In this document: positions 6,379 to 13,495 of the stretch, piece after piece
Layout: each line of letters starts with the position of its first letter
How positions within the stretch are numbered: position 1 is the first letter of the stretch
Source: Streptomyces sp. JJ36
Lineage (GTDB): Bacteria > Actinomycetota > Actinomycetes > Streptomycetales > Streptomycetaceae
Direction: 5' to 3'
Assembly (NCBI RefSeq): GCF_021696945.1
Contig: NZ_JACYHE010000066.1
Span: 1-33,411 of the forward strand
Length of the DNA stretch: 33,411 bases
Notes under the pieces: model-generated
The model's database searches: none
Told to the model about the DNA's origin: nothing
Seen by the model: only the letters and a program-made list of their open reading frames with translations
Position numbers and translations under genes: made by a program

Positions 6379-7518
6379 GTGCACGACTCCTCAGCCTCCA
6401 CCCCGCGCTCAGCGTCCACCCCGTCCCCGGCGGCCACCCCGCACGGCCTCACCGCCTACGGCTGGGACCCCGGCGTCGCCGACGCCTTCGCCCCGTACGA
6501 GGCCGAAGGCCTGCTGCCGGCCCGTGTGGTGCGGGTCGACCGCGGCCGCTGCCACGCCGTCACCCCCGGCGGCACCGTCCGCGCCGGCGCCGCGCCCGTC
6601 GCCGCCGGGGACCCGGCCCGTGCCCTGTGCACCGGCGACTGGGTCGTCCTCGGCACCGACGCGGAAGGCGAGCACGAGGTACGGGCCGTGCTGCCGCGGC
6701 GCACCGCCTTCGTGCGTTCGGTGTCCTCGCGCCGCGCCGAGGGGCAGGTGCTCGCCGCCAACGCCGACACGGCCCTGATCGCCGTCTCCCTCGCCGCCGA
6801 ACCGGACCTCGGACGGGTCGAGCGCTTCGTCTCCCTGGCCTGGGCGGGCGGCACCCGGCCGCTGCTGGCTCTCACCAAGGCGGACCTGGTGCCGGAGGCG
6901 GACACCCTGCGCCATCTGACCGCGGACGTGGCGGGCGTGGCGCCCGCCGTGCCGGTCCTCGCCGTCAGCGCGCTGACCGGCGACGGGCTGGAGGCGCTCC
7001 GCGCCGCCCTGGCGGGCGGCACCACGGTGCTGCTCGGCACCTCCGGAGCCGGCAAGTCGACGCTGGCCAACGCCCTGCTCGGCGCCGACGTCCAGCAGGT
7101 GCAGGAGATCCGCAGCCGCGACGGCAAGGGGCGGCACACCACCACGACCCGCGACCTGCTGCCGCTGCCGGGCGGCGGCGTGCTCATCGACACACCGGGA
7201 CTCCGGGGTGTCGGGCTCTGGGACGCCGAGGACGGCGTGGGCCGCGCCTTCGCGGACATCGAGGCCCTCGCCGCGCGCTGCCGTTTCCCGGACTGCGCAC
7301 ACCGGGCCGAGCCCGGGTGTGCCGTCCTCGCGGCCGTCGCCGACGGCGAGCTGCCCGCACGGCGCCTGGAGAGCCACCGCAAGCTACTGCGTGAGAACGC
7401 CCGGCTCGCCGCCCGTACGGACGCCCGGCTGCGGGCCGAGCAGAAGCGGGTCGCCAAGCAGCGGCAGGCGCTGGGCCGGCACATGACGGAGCGCAAGCGG
7501 GGGCCGCGCCGCCGCTGA
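6379..7518 (+). CDS. rsgA: ribosome small subunit-dependent GTPase A
   Basis: A 379-residue circularly permuted GTPase that assists late 30S subunit maturation and is stimulated by the small subunit. An OB-fold region covers about residues 45-110. The GTPase motifs appear in the permuted order expected: G4 TKAD (166-169), G5-like SAL (197-199), G1 GTSGAGKST (220-228), a Thr-rich switch I (RHTTTTRD) and G3 DTPG (271-274). The C-terminal zinc knuckle has Cys301, Cys306, His308 and Cys314. The last 40 residues are a basic tail. The N-terminus has a Ser/Pro/Thr-rich extension of about 20 residues. GTG 6379 is chosen because GAAGGG lies 7 bases before it. A 16-bp stem terminator follows the stop. 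Confidence 0.95.
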   Translation: MHDSSASTPRSASTPSPAATPHGLTAYGWDPGVADAFAPYEAEGLLPARVVRVDRGRCHAVTPGGTVRAGAAPVAAGDPARALCTGDWVVLGTDAEGEHEVRAVLPRRTAFVRSVSSRRAEGQVLAANADTALIAVSLAAEPDLGRVERFVSLAWAGGTRPLLALTKADLVPEADTLRHLTADVAGVAPAVPVLAVSALTGDGLEALRAALAGGTTVLLGTSGAGKSTLANALLGADVQQVQEIRSRDGKGRHTTTTRDLLPLPGGGVLIDTPGLRGVGLWDAEDGVGRAFADIEALAARCRFPDCAHRAEPGCAVLAAVADGELPARRLESHRKLLRENARLAARTDARLRAEQKRVAKQRQALGRHMTERKRGPRRR

Positions 7519-7530
7519 GCCGTGCCGCCC

Positions 7531-7596
7531 GCGGGCGGGCGGACCGCCGTACGGCGTGCACCGGCCGCACGTCGTACGACCGGTCCGCCCGCCCGC
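7531..7596 (+). terminator. rsgA terminator, 16-bp perfect stem
   Basis: Bases 7531-7546 and 7581-7596 are perfectly complementary (16 bp) and flank a 34-base loop. The loop contains two further small palindromes, CCGTACGG and GTCGTACGAC. It begins 12 bases after the rsgA stop and has no U-tract. Confidence 0.7.
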
Positions 7597-7605
7597 CGTG
7601 CTTGC

Positions 7606-7611
7606 TAGCGT
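7606..7611 (+). promoter_or_regulatory. -10 box placing RNA start at ATG 7618
   Basis: TAGCGT ends 6 bases before ATG 7618, which starts a short ORF that overlaps the next gene. The spacing fits a leaderless transcript. Confidence 0.45.
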
Positions 7612-7617
7612 CCTCCC

Positions 7618-7689
7618 ATGTCCGTCCCGCACCCGCGGCGCCCCGGTGCCGCCGCACCGCACACGCCCGGTCCCCGGGGGCGGCCGTGA
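7618..7689 (+). CDS. possible leaderless 23-residue upstream ORF
   Basis: ATG 7618 lies where transcription should begin given TAGCGT at 7606. The ORF encodes 23 residues (begins MSVPHPRRPGAAAPH, rich in Pro, Arg and Gly) and its TGA (7687-7689) overlaps the GTG start of the next gene as GTGA. This geometry suggests translational coupling. The peptide has no recognisable family, so its role would be regulatory at most. Confidence 0.35.
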   Translation: MSVPHPRRPGAAAPHTPGPRGRP

Positions 7690-8267
7690 CGAGCGCGGCC
7701 GGGAACGCCTTCGGGCCGTTCCAGTTCCAGCTCGTGCTGCTGCGCCGGATGGCCGACTTCCAGCCCGGTCTGGTGGCGGACGCGTTGCGCGAGCTCGGCA
7801 CCGACCGCGCCGCGCTGCGCGAGGCCCACCGCCGCTGGCAGGCGATGGTCCGGTCGCCGCGGGGCCGCGGCGCCGTGGCCCGGTACCGCTCGGTGCTGGG
7901 GCCGCCGGAGGACACCGTGCGCCGCCGCATCGGCGACCTCGACTGCGAGGCCCTGACCTGGCGCGTGCCGCTCTGGCCCGACCTGCGCTTCGAGGTGCTG
8001 ACCGCGCCCGGCGGGCACGCCTGGAACGAGTGGCTGGTCCGGGCCCCGGGCGCTGCCCCGCCCCGCCTCCGTACGGTCGAGGACCTCACCCCGTGGTCCT
8101 GCACCGTCGACGAGGCGGCCCGCGCCTTCGCCCCCGCCCGCCCCCTGGAGGGCTCGGCTCCCACCCGCTGGCGCCTGGCCTTCACCGCCCCGGACGCGGC
8201 CGGCGAACGGCACCCGGTGCTCGCGGAGTTCACCTGGGGACTCCTGCAACGGCTCCCCGACGGGTAG
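7686..8267 (+). CDS. conserved-looking protein of unknown function
   Basis: 193 residues, which I do not recognise. The N-terminal half is helical and charged (FGPFQFQLVLLRRMADFQPGLVADAL and following). The second half is beta-rich with several Trp residues and could be a small alpha/beta domain. There is no signal peptide and no membrane segment. GTG 7686 is chosen: GGGGGCGG lies at 7673-7680, and the start overlaps the stop of a short upstream ORF in a 4-base GTGA arrangement. The TAG stop is part of the -10 box of the downstream transporter gene. Coding bias is strong and in frame throughout, so it is a real gene. Confidence 0.75.
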   Translation: MTSAAGNAFGPFQFQLVLLRRMADFQPGLVADALRELGTDRAALREAHRRWQAMVRSPRGRGAVARYRSVLGPPEDTVRRRIGDLDCEALTWRVPLWPDLRFEVLTAPGGHAWNEWLVRAPGAAPPRLRTVEDLTPWSCTVDEAARAFAPARPLEGSAPTRWRLAFTAPDAAGERHPVLAEFTWGLLQRLPDG

Positions 8268-8270
8268 CCT
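8265..8270 (+). promoter_or_regulatory. -10 box for a leaderless MFS-gene transcript
   Basis: TAGCCT ends 7 bases before ATG 8278 and overlaps the TAG stop of the preceding gene. It predicts RNA starting at ATG 8278. Confidence 0.42.
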
Positions 8271-8277
8271 GAAGCGC

Positions 8278-9573
8278 ATGAGCCGACGACATTGACCCGA
8301 ACCCGCCCCCCGGCACCGGGCGCGGCCCGAGGCGCGTCTCGCGCGCACCCTCTACGCCTCGTCCTTCCTGGAGGACCTCGTCCTCCTCTACCCGGTCTAC
8401 GCGCTGCTCTTCGCCGGGACCGGCCTCTCGCCTGCCGGGATCTCCTCGCTCTTCGTCCTCTGGTCGCTCACGGCCTGGGTGCTGGAGGTGCCCTCCGGCG
8501 TGTGGGCCGACCGCTTCTCGCGCCGCCGGCTCCTCACCCTGAGCCCCGCGCTCTCCGGCGCCGGCTTCGCGCTGTGGACCTTCCTGCCCTCGTACGGCGC
8601 TTTCGCGGCGGGCTTCGTGCTGTGGGGCGCCGGCAGTTCCCTGCGCTCGGGCACGCTGGAGGCCCTGGTGTACGAGGAGCTGAAGCGTGCCGGGGCCGCC
8701 GGGGCGTACGGGCGGCTGCTGGGCCGCTCCCGCGCGCTGTCCACCCTGGCCGAGACCGCGGCGACCGCGGTCGCCGCGCCGGTCCTCGCCGCGGGCGGGT
8801 ACCGGGCCGTGGGGATCGCCAGCGTGCTGGTGTGCGTGGCGGGCGTCGCGGTGGCCCGTACGTTCCCCGAGCACCGTGACCGGTCCGGCGGGTCCGGCCG
8901 GTCCGGGGGCGTCGCGCCGGACGGCGGCCCCGCCCGGGACGGGGACCCGGCCCACGCCGGCGAACCAGCTCACGACGGCGACCCCGCCGGGGACGGCGAC
9001 CCCGCGCGGGAAGGGGGCTTCGGCGGGACGCTGCGGGCGGGACTCACCGAGATCCGCACCTCCCGGCCCGCCCGCCGCGCGGTCCTCCTGGTCTCCCTCC
9101 TCACCGGCTGCCTCGCCTACGACGAGTACCTGCCGCTGCTCGCCGCCGCGACCGGTGCGGACACCGTGCACGTCCCGCTGCTGGTGGTGCTCGTCTCCGC
9201 CGGCGCGGCCGCCGGGAACTGGTACGCCGACCGCGGCCACGCCCGTGCGGGACCGCTGCTCACGCTCGCCGCGGTCTGCCTGGCGGCCGGTGCGCTGAGC
9301 GGCCACCCGGCGGGCATGGCCCTGGTCGCCGCCGGATACGGCCTGTGCACCTGGGCGGCCACGGCCGCCGCAGCCCGGCTCCAGGACCGGATCGCCGACC
9401 GCACCCGCGCCACGGTCGGCTCCCTCGCCGGCCTCGGGTCCGAGGTGGTGTCGGTGCTCTTCTTCGCCGCCTACGCTCTCGGCTCGACCCGGTACGGCCC
9501 CGGCCCCCTGATCGCGGTGGCCGCGCTGCCGTACGCCGTCACCGCCCTGGCCCTCCGCGGCCGCCGCACCTGA
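8278..9573 (+). CDS. MFS transporter, start region interrupted by an in-frame TGA at codon 6
   Basis: A major-facilitator protein with about 12 helices. Motif A is visible as GVWADRFSRRRLL near 8497-8538. A central loop at 8869-9020 separates the two halves. The first helix (LYASSFLEDLVLLYPVYALLF, split here) begins near 8350. The only in-frame ATG ahead of that helix is 8278, at leaderless distance from a -10 box, but codon 6 is TGA (8293-8295). The next usual start is GTG 8479, which would delete helix 1 and most of helix 2. One C-to-T change (CGA to TGA) would explain this. It may be a pseudogene, a sequencing error, or use a non-standard start. The substrate is unknown and a drug efflux role is only a guess. 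If annotated from GTG 8479, the frame and stop are the same. Confidence 0.8.
8917..9006 (+). repeat. five 18-bp repeat units coding for a hexapeptide repeat
   Basis: Within the central loop of the MFS protein, five consecutive six-codon units encode variants of x-Asp-Gly-Asp-Pro-Ala (PDGGPA, RDGDPA, HAGEPA, HDGDPA, GDGDPA). The DNA copies have diverged at third positions, so the repeat is old or selected at the protein level. It lengthens a cytoplasmic loop that is normally short. Confidence 0.85.
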
Positions 9574-9639
9574 GGCATGCGCGGGCCGCCCCGGCGCGGC
9601 CGTCCACGCGGGCACTGCGGCGGGCGGTCGCACGCCGGG

Positions 9640-10143
9640 TCAGTGGCGCGGCGGGAGGCGGTGCAGGGTGAGCGAGGTGAGGTGGGCGCCGGAGAGGCGG
9701 GCCGTCATGTAGGTGCAGTGGGGTTCGCGGCGGCGGTCGGTGGGGGAGCCCGGGTTGAGGAGGCGCAGGCCGTTCTCCGCGGTGGTGTCCCAGGGGATGT
9801 GGCTGTGCCCGAAGACCAGCACGTCGGTGTCGGGGAAGCGGTCCGCGCAGCGCCGTTCGCGGCCGCGGGCCGGCCCGGTCTCGTGGACGACGGCCAGACG
9901 CAGCCCCGCCAGTTCCGCGTGCGCCACCTCGGGCAGCCGGGCGCGCAGCTCCGGGCCGTCGTTGTTGCCGTACACGCCGATCAGGCGGCGGGAGCGGGAC
10001 TCCAGCAGGTCCAGGGTGGCCTCGTCCACCCAGTCGCCCGCGTGGATCACCACGTCGGCCTCCGCCACCCGCGCCAGCAGCTCGGCGGGCAGCTCGCGGG
10101 CCCGCTGCGGCAGGTGGGTGTCGGAGGTCAGCAGGAGGCGCAT
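9640..10143 (-). CDS. YfcE/MJ0936-type metallophosphoesterase
   Basis: A 167-residue single-domain calcineurin-like phosphoesterase. All metal-ligand motifs are present: SDTH near residue 7, HAGDW near 34, GNND near 60, an HET segment near 89, and GHSH near 113, followed by LNPGSP. Small members such as YfcE hydrolyse phosphodiesters with two divalent metals, usually Mn. The physiological substrate is unknown. ATG 10143 lacks a Shine-Dalgarno sequence but has a -10 box 6 bases upstream. Convergent with the MFS gene and divergent from the Ada-AlkA gene. Confidence 0.92.
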   Translation of the reverse strand: MRLLLTSDTHLPQRARELPAELLARVAEADVVIHAGDWVDEATLDLLESRSRRLIGVYGNNDGPELRARLPEVAHAELAGLRLAVVHETGPARGRERRCADRFPDTDVLVFGHSHIPWDTTAENGLRLLNPGSPTDRRREPHCTYMTARLSGAHLTSLTLHRLPPRH

Positions 10144-10149
10144 ACCGAC

Positions 10150-10155
10150 ACGGTA
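10150..10155 (-). promoter_or_regulatory. -10 box for a leaderless phosphoesterase transcript
   Basis: TACCGT on the minus strand ends 6 bases before ATG 10143. No ribosome-binding site precedes this start. Confidence 0.45.
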
Positions 10156-10244
10156 GTCCGCGGGCCGGGCCGGTGGGCGCCCGTGCCGTGGTGTCGCATT
10201 CCCGCTGGCACCGGGGGGTGCGCAGGCGCAGACTGGGCGGCGTG

Positions 10245-11804
10245 ATGACGGAAGACAGCAGGTACGAGGCGGTGCGCAGCCGGGACGCGCGGTTCGACGG
10301 CGTGTTCTTCCTGGGCGTCGTGACCACCGGGATCTACTGCCGCCCGAGCTGCCCGGCGACGACCCCGCGACGGGAGAACGTGCGGTTCCACCCCACAGCG
10401 GCCGCCGCCCAGGGCGCGGGTTTCCGCGCCTGCCGCCGGTGCCGGCCGGACGCCGTGCCCGGGTCCCCGGAGTGGGACGTACGGGCGGACGTGGTGGGCC
10501 GGGCGATGCGGCTGATCCGGGACGGCGTGGTGGACCGGGAGGGGGTCGCCGGGCTGGCGGCCCGGCTCGGGTACAGCACCCGCCAGGTGCAGCGGCAGCT
10601 CGTCGCGGAACTGGGCGCCGGACCGGTCGCGCTGGCCCGGGCGCAGCGCGCGCACACCGCGCGGGTGCTGCTCCAGACGACGGCGCTGCCGGTGACGCAG
10701 ATCGCCTTCGCCGCCGGCTTCGCCAGCGTGCGGCAGTTCAACGACACCGTGCGGGAGATCTACGCGACCACCCCGAGCGGCCTGCGGGCCGCGCGGCGGG
10801 GCGGGCTGGGGTCGGCCGGACCCGCGCCCCGCCCCGGCGGGCCCGGCGGCCCCGCGGGCCGTGGAGACCCGGAGCCGGAGGCGGGCCCGCCCTGTGCCGG
10901 CGTGCCGCTGCGGCTCGCCTTCCGCGGCCCGTACGCCGCCCGGCAGGTCTTCGACTTCCTGAGCCGGCGCGCCGTCCCGGGGGTCGAGGAGGTGCGCGGC
11001 ACGCCGGGCGCCCGCACCTACCGGCGCACGCTGGGGCTGACGTACGGCACCGGGGTCGCCGAGGTCGACGAGCGCCCCGGCGGCACCGCGCGCGGCGGCC
11101 ACCGCTGGCTGGAGGCCCGGCTCCGCCTGGCCGACCTGCGCGACCTCACGTCCGCCGTGCAGCGCGTGCGGCACCTCTTCGACCTGGATGCCGACCCGTG
11201 CGCCGTCGCCGAACGGCTCGGCGGCGACCCCGCGCTCGGGCCGCTGCTGGCCGCCACGCCCGGCCTGCGCTCACCGGGCGCCGCGGGGGCGCACGAGGCG
11301 GCCGTACGGGCCGTGCTGGGCCAGCAGGTGACGGTCGCGGCGGCCCGCACCCTGGCCGGGACCCTCGTCGCCTGCTACGGGAAGCCGCTGCCGGCCGCGG
11401 ACGGCGGGCTGACCCACCTCTTCCCCGAGGCGGAGGTGCTGGCCGGGGCGCCGCTGACGGAGCTCGGCATGCCCGGGGCCCGCAGGCGGGCGATCCGCAC
11501 GCTGGCCGCCGCGCTCGCCGACGGCACCGTCCCGCTGCACCCCGGCACCGACCGGGACGAGACCGAGGCGGCGCTGCGGGCGCTGCCCGGCATCGGCCCG
11601 TGGACCGCGGGCTACGTCCGGATGCGGGCCCTCGGCGACCCGGACGTCTTCCTCCCCGGCGACGTGGGCGTACGCCAGGGACTGGCCGCGGCCGGCGCGG
11701 AACCGCGCGACGCGGACCGCTGGCGGCCCTGGCGCTCCTACGCCCTGCACCACCTCTGGAACGCCGCCGCGCCCACCGACGACACCGCGCAGGAGAAGAA
11801 CTGA
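10245..11804 (+). CDS. Ada-AlkA fusion: methylphosphotriester sensor, AraC HTH and 3-methyladenine glycosylase
   Basis: 519 residues with three modules. Residues 1-75 are the Ada zinc domain, with Cys32, Cys36, Cys63 and Cys66 in the canonical C-x3-C and C-x2-C arrangement. Cys32 is the expected methyl acceptor. Residues about 80-185 are an AraC-type double HTH (LGYSTRQVQRQL, AFAAGFASVRQFND). After a Gly/Pro linker (about 186-220) comes AlkA: an N-terminal domain, then HhH-GPD with LPGIGPWTAGYVRMR and catalytic Asp473 in FLPGDVGV. It should sense methylated DNA, activate transcription and excise alkylated bases. The next gene ogt overlaps its stop (TGATG), so this is a repair operon. ATG 10245 is used. 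GTG 10242 directly before it is 7 bases from a -10-like CAGACT, so the message may be leaderless. Confidence 0.93.
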   Translation: MTEDSRYEAVRSRDARFDGVFFLGVVTTGIYCRPSCPATTPRRENVRFHPTAAAAQGAGFRACRRCRPDAVPGSPEWDVRADVVGRAMRLIRDGVVDREGVAGLAARLGYSTRQVQRQLVAELGAGPVALARAQRAHTARVLLQTTALPVTQIAFAAGFASVRQFNDTVREIYATTPSGLRAARRGGLGSAGPAPRPGGPGGPAGRGDPEPEAGPPCAGVPLRLAFRGPYAARQVFDFLSRRAVPGVEEVRGTPGARTYRRTLGLTYGTGVAEVDERPGGTARGGHRWLEARLRLADLRDLTSAVQRVRHLFDLDADPCAVAERLGGDPALGPLLAATPGLRSPGAAGAHEAAVRAVLGQQVTVAAARTLAGTLVACYGKPLPAADGGLTHLFPEAEVLAGAPLTELGMPGARRRAIRTLAAALADGTVPLHPGTDRDETEAALRALPGIGPWTAGYVRMRALGDPDVFLPGDVGVRQGLAAAGAEPRDADRWRPWRSYALHHLWNAAAPTDDTAQEKN

Positions 11805-12307
11805 TGCTCTACACCACCCACCCCAGCCCCCTCGGCGAGCTGCTGCTGGCCGGGCCGGAGCGCGGCGCCCTGGCCTTCGTCTCCGTCCCCGGGCAGAAGG
11901 GCGGCGCCACCGTCGGGCCGGACTGGCGGCGCGACGACGCCGCGTTCCCGGCGGCCGCCGAGCAGTTCGACGCCTACTTCGCCGGGGGCCTCGCGGAGTT
12001 CGACCTCACCCCGGCCACCCGCGGCACCCCCTTCCGGGAGCGGGTGTGGGCCGCGCTGGACGAGATCCCGTACGGCACCACGGTGACCTACGGGCAGCTC
12101 GCCGCGGCGGCCGGGCTGGACCGCCGCGCCGTGCGGGCGGTGGGCGGCGCCGTCGGCGCCAACCCGCTGACCGTCGTGCACCCCTGTCACCGGGTCGTCG
12201 GGGCCGACGGCTCGCTCACCGGCTACGCCGGCGGGCTGGACCGCAAGCGGCTGCTGCTCACGCTGGAGGGGGTGCTTCCCGCGGGGCTCCCCGGCGCAGG
12301 GAGCTGA
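11804..12307 (+). CDS. ogt: methylated-DNA--protein-cysteine methyltransferase
   Basis: A 167-residue suicide repair protein that transfers the methyl group from O6-methylguanine to its own cysteine. The active-site motif PCHRVVG contains Cys128. The upstream helix-turn-helix region (YGTTVTYGQLAAAAG, then AVRAVGGAVGANP) carries the usual arginine-finger area. The beta-rich N-terminal domain (MLYTTHPSPLGELLLAG) is of normal length. ATG 11804 overlaps the TGA of the Ada-AlkA gene by one base, with AGGAGAAG upstream, so translation is coupled. It is expected to be induced by alkylating agents through its partner. The window shows no other repair gene next to it. Confidence 0.95.
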   Translation: MLYTTHPSPLGELLLAGPERGALAFVSVPGQKGGATVGPDWRRDDAAFPAAAEQFDAYFAGGLAEFDLTPATRGTPFRERVWAALDEIPYGTTVTYGQLAAAAGLDRRAVRAVGGAVGANPLTVVHPCHRVVGADGSLTGYAGGLDRKRLLLTLEGVLPAGLPGAGS

Positions 12308-12413
12308 GGGGCGCGTCGGGCGTTGCGGGCCCCGGTCTCCCACCGGCGCGTCCCCGCCGCCCGTGGCGGGCGCGCCTCCGCAGCCGAGGGTGCGCGTTCA
12401 CGCACCTGGGACG

Positions 12414-12439
12414 TGCCGGGCGGCAGGCGCCGCCCGGCA
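12414..12439 (+). terminator. ogt-side terminator hairpin
   Basis: TGCCGGGCGG (12414-12423) pairs perfectly with CCGCCCGGCA (12430-12439), and one more C-G pair closes a 4-base loop. No U-tract. Confidence 0.5.
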
Positions 12440-12559
12440 GGGTTCCGCATCGGAGGGCGCGGGCTGCCCACCCGGCGGCCGGCGGCCGCGGCGCCGTGAC
12501 CTGCCTTCGGGGGCCGGCACGGGACGGCTGGGCCGCCGAAGCCGCGGGGGCCCGCCGGG

Positions 12560-12606
12560 GCCGGCATGCAGGGTGTCCGCGGTCTGCGGGTGGTCCGCAT
12601 GCCGGC
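12560..12606 (-). terminator. lut operon terminator hairpin
   Basis: GCCGGCATGC (12560-12569) and GCATGCCGGC (12597-12606) form a 10-bp stem with a 27-base loop, just beyond the lutC stop on the minus strand. Confidence 0.4.
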
Positions 12607-12622
12607 GCTCCGGGCCGGCTGC

Positions 12623-13495
12623 TCAGGGGCGGACCAGGAGCACCTCCAGGGTGCGCGGGCCGTGCACCCCCTCCACCCGGTCCAGTTCGATGTCGCTGGT
12701 GGCCGACGGTCCGGAGACGAAGGTCAGCGGGCGGGCCGGGTCCAGCCGGGCCAGCCCCTCCGGCACCGTGGCCACGATCCGGTCCACGCTCAGGACGCAC
12801 ACATGGTGGTCCGGGACCAGGGTCAGCACCCGGCGGCCCTGGCCCGGGCCGCCGTCCAGCACCAGGGTGCCGGTGGCGGCGACGGCGGTCGCGGCCGTGG
12901 TCACCACCGTGTCCACGGAGTCGAGCGCGGCCGTGGTGAGCCGTGGCCGGTCGGTGAGCGTCCGTACGCCGGCCGGCGCGGCCCGCCACGCGGCGGGGAA
13001 GCCCTCGGGCACCACGGCCGTCCGGGTGCCGCGCCCGGCCAGCGTCCCGGCGAGGGCCGCCGGCACGCCGGCCTCCTCCACCACCCGTACGGTCGCGCGG
13101 TAGTCGGCGAGGCGCTCGGCGAGCAGCGTCACCACGTCCGCGCCGTCGGCCGCCGCGCCGGACGTGCCGCCGCCGCGCGCGTAGGTGCGCGGCACGGGCA
13201 CGTCCTCGGGGCGCTCCTCCGGGGGGACGTCGGCCAGCGCCGCCCGGACGCGGGCCAGGATCTCCGCACGGGCGCTCCGCCGTGCGGCTGCCCCCGCCCC
13301 GACGGGTGCGTCGTCCCGTGCGTTCTCCCGTGCGCTGCCCGGGGGGTCGTTCCGCGCACCGCCCGGTGTGTCGTCCCGCGCTGAGCCGGGCTCGCCGTCC
13401 CGTTCGTGGTCCTGCGCGCCGCTCCGGGCGAGGTCCCGTGCGTCGTCCGGTGCCTGCCCCCGCGCGTTCCCCCGCGCGTCGTCCCGTGCGGTCAT
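12623..13495 (-). CDS. lutC: LutC/YkgG-type LUD-domain lactate utilisation protein
   Basis: 290 residues. Residues about 75-290 form the LUD (YkgG) domain, recognisable by TRTAVVPEGF, the segment around VVTTAATAVAATGTLVLDGG and the C-terminal FVSGPSATSDIELDRVEGVHGP. LutC joins LutA and LutB in oxidising L-lactate to pyruvate on an iron-sulfur route. Its own catalytic role is not established. ATG 13495 overlaps the lutB stop as ATGA and has GGAGGAGG before it. The first 62 residues are an unusual Arg/Asp/Gly/Pro-rich low-complexity extension not found in typical ~220-residue LutC proteins. Last gene of the operon. Confidence 0.93.
   Translation of the reverse strand: MTARDDARGNARGQAPDDARDLARSGAQDHERDGEPGSARDDTPGGARNDPPGSARENARDDAPVGAGAAARRSARAEILARVRAALADVPPEERPEDVPVPRTYARGGGTSGAAADGADVVTLLAERLADYRATVRVVEEAGVPAALAGTLAGRGTRTAVVPEGFPAAWRAAPAGVRTLTDRPRLTTAALDSVDTVVTTAATAVAATGTLVLDGGPGQGRRVLTLVPDHHVCVLSVDRIVATVPEGLARLDPARPLTFVSGPSATSDIELDRVEGVHGPRTLEVLLVRP
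13310..13495 (-). repeat. degenerate repeats coding the Arg/Asp-rich N-terminus of LutC
   Basis: The first 62 codons of lutC encode degenerate 8-residue units such as ARDDTPGG, ARNDPPGS and ARENARDD. At DNA level there are many variants of CGTGCGTCGTCC. Repeat expansion is the likely origin. Confidence 0.65.

Larger units (their letters stand above)
12308..12622. other. convergent intergenic region with hairpins, no gene seen
   Basis: 315 bases between ogt and lutC, both of which end here. I see three inverted repeats: GGTGCG/CGCACC (12389-12406), a 10-11 bp stem at 12414-12439, and GCCGGCATGC/GCATGCCGGC (12560-12606). Open frames across it are continuations or shadows of GC-rich frames without start signals. 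Terminator function for both sides is the simplest reading. Confidence 0.6.

Noticed and set aside
8292..8879. Frame starting TTG 8292 as the real N-terminus of the transporter, joined by a frameshift in a C run
   Set aside because: Possible, but needs an indel; the ATG 8278 frame is already in phase with the transporter and needs only one base change, so the nonsense explanation is simpler.
8917..9006. CRISPR-like repeat array
   Set aside because: Units are contiguous 18-bp coding repeats without spacers and lie in frame inside the transporter gene.
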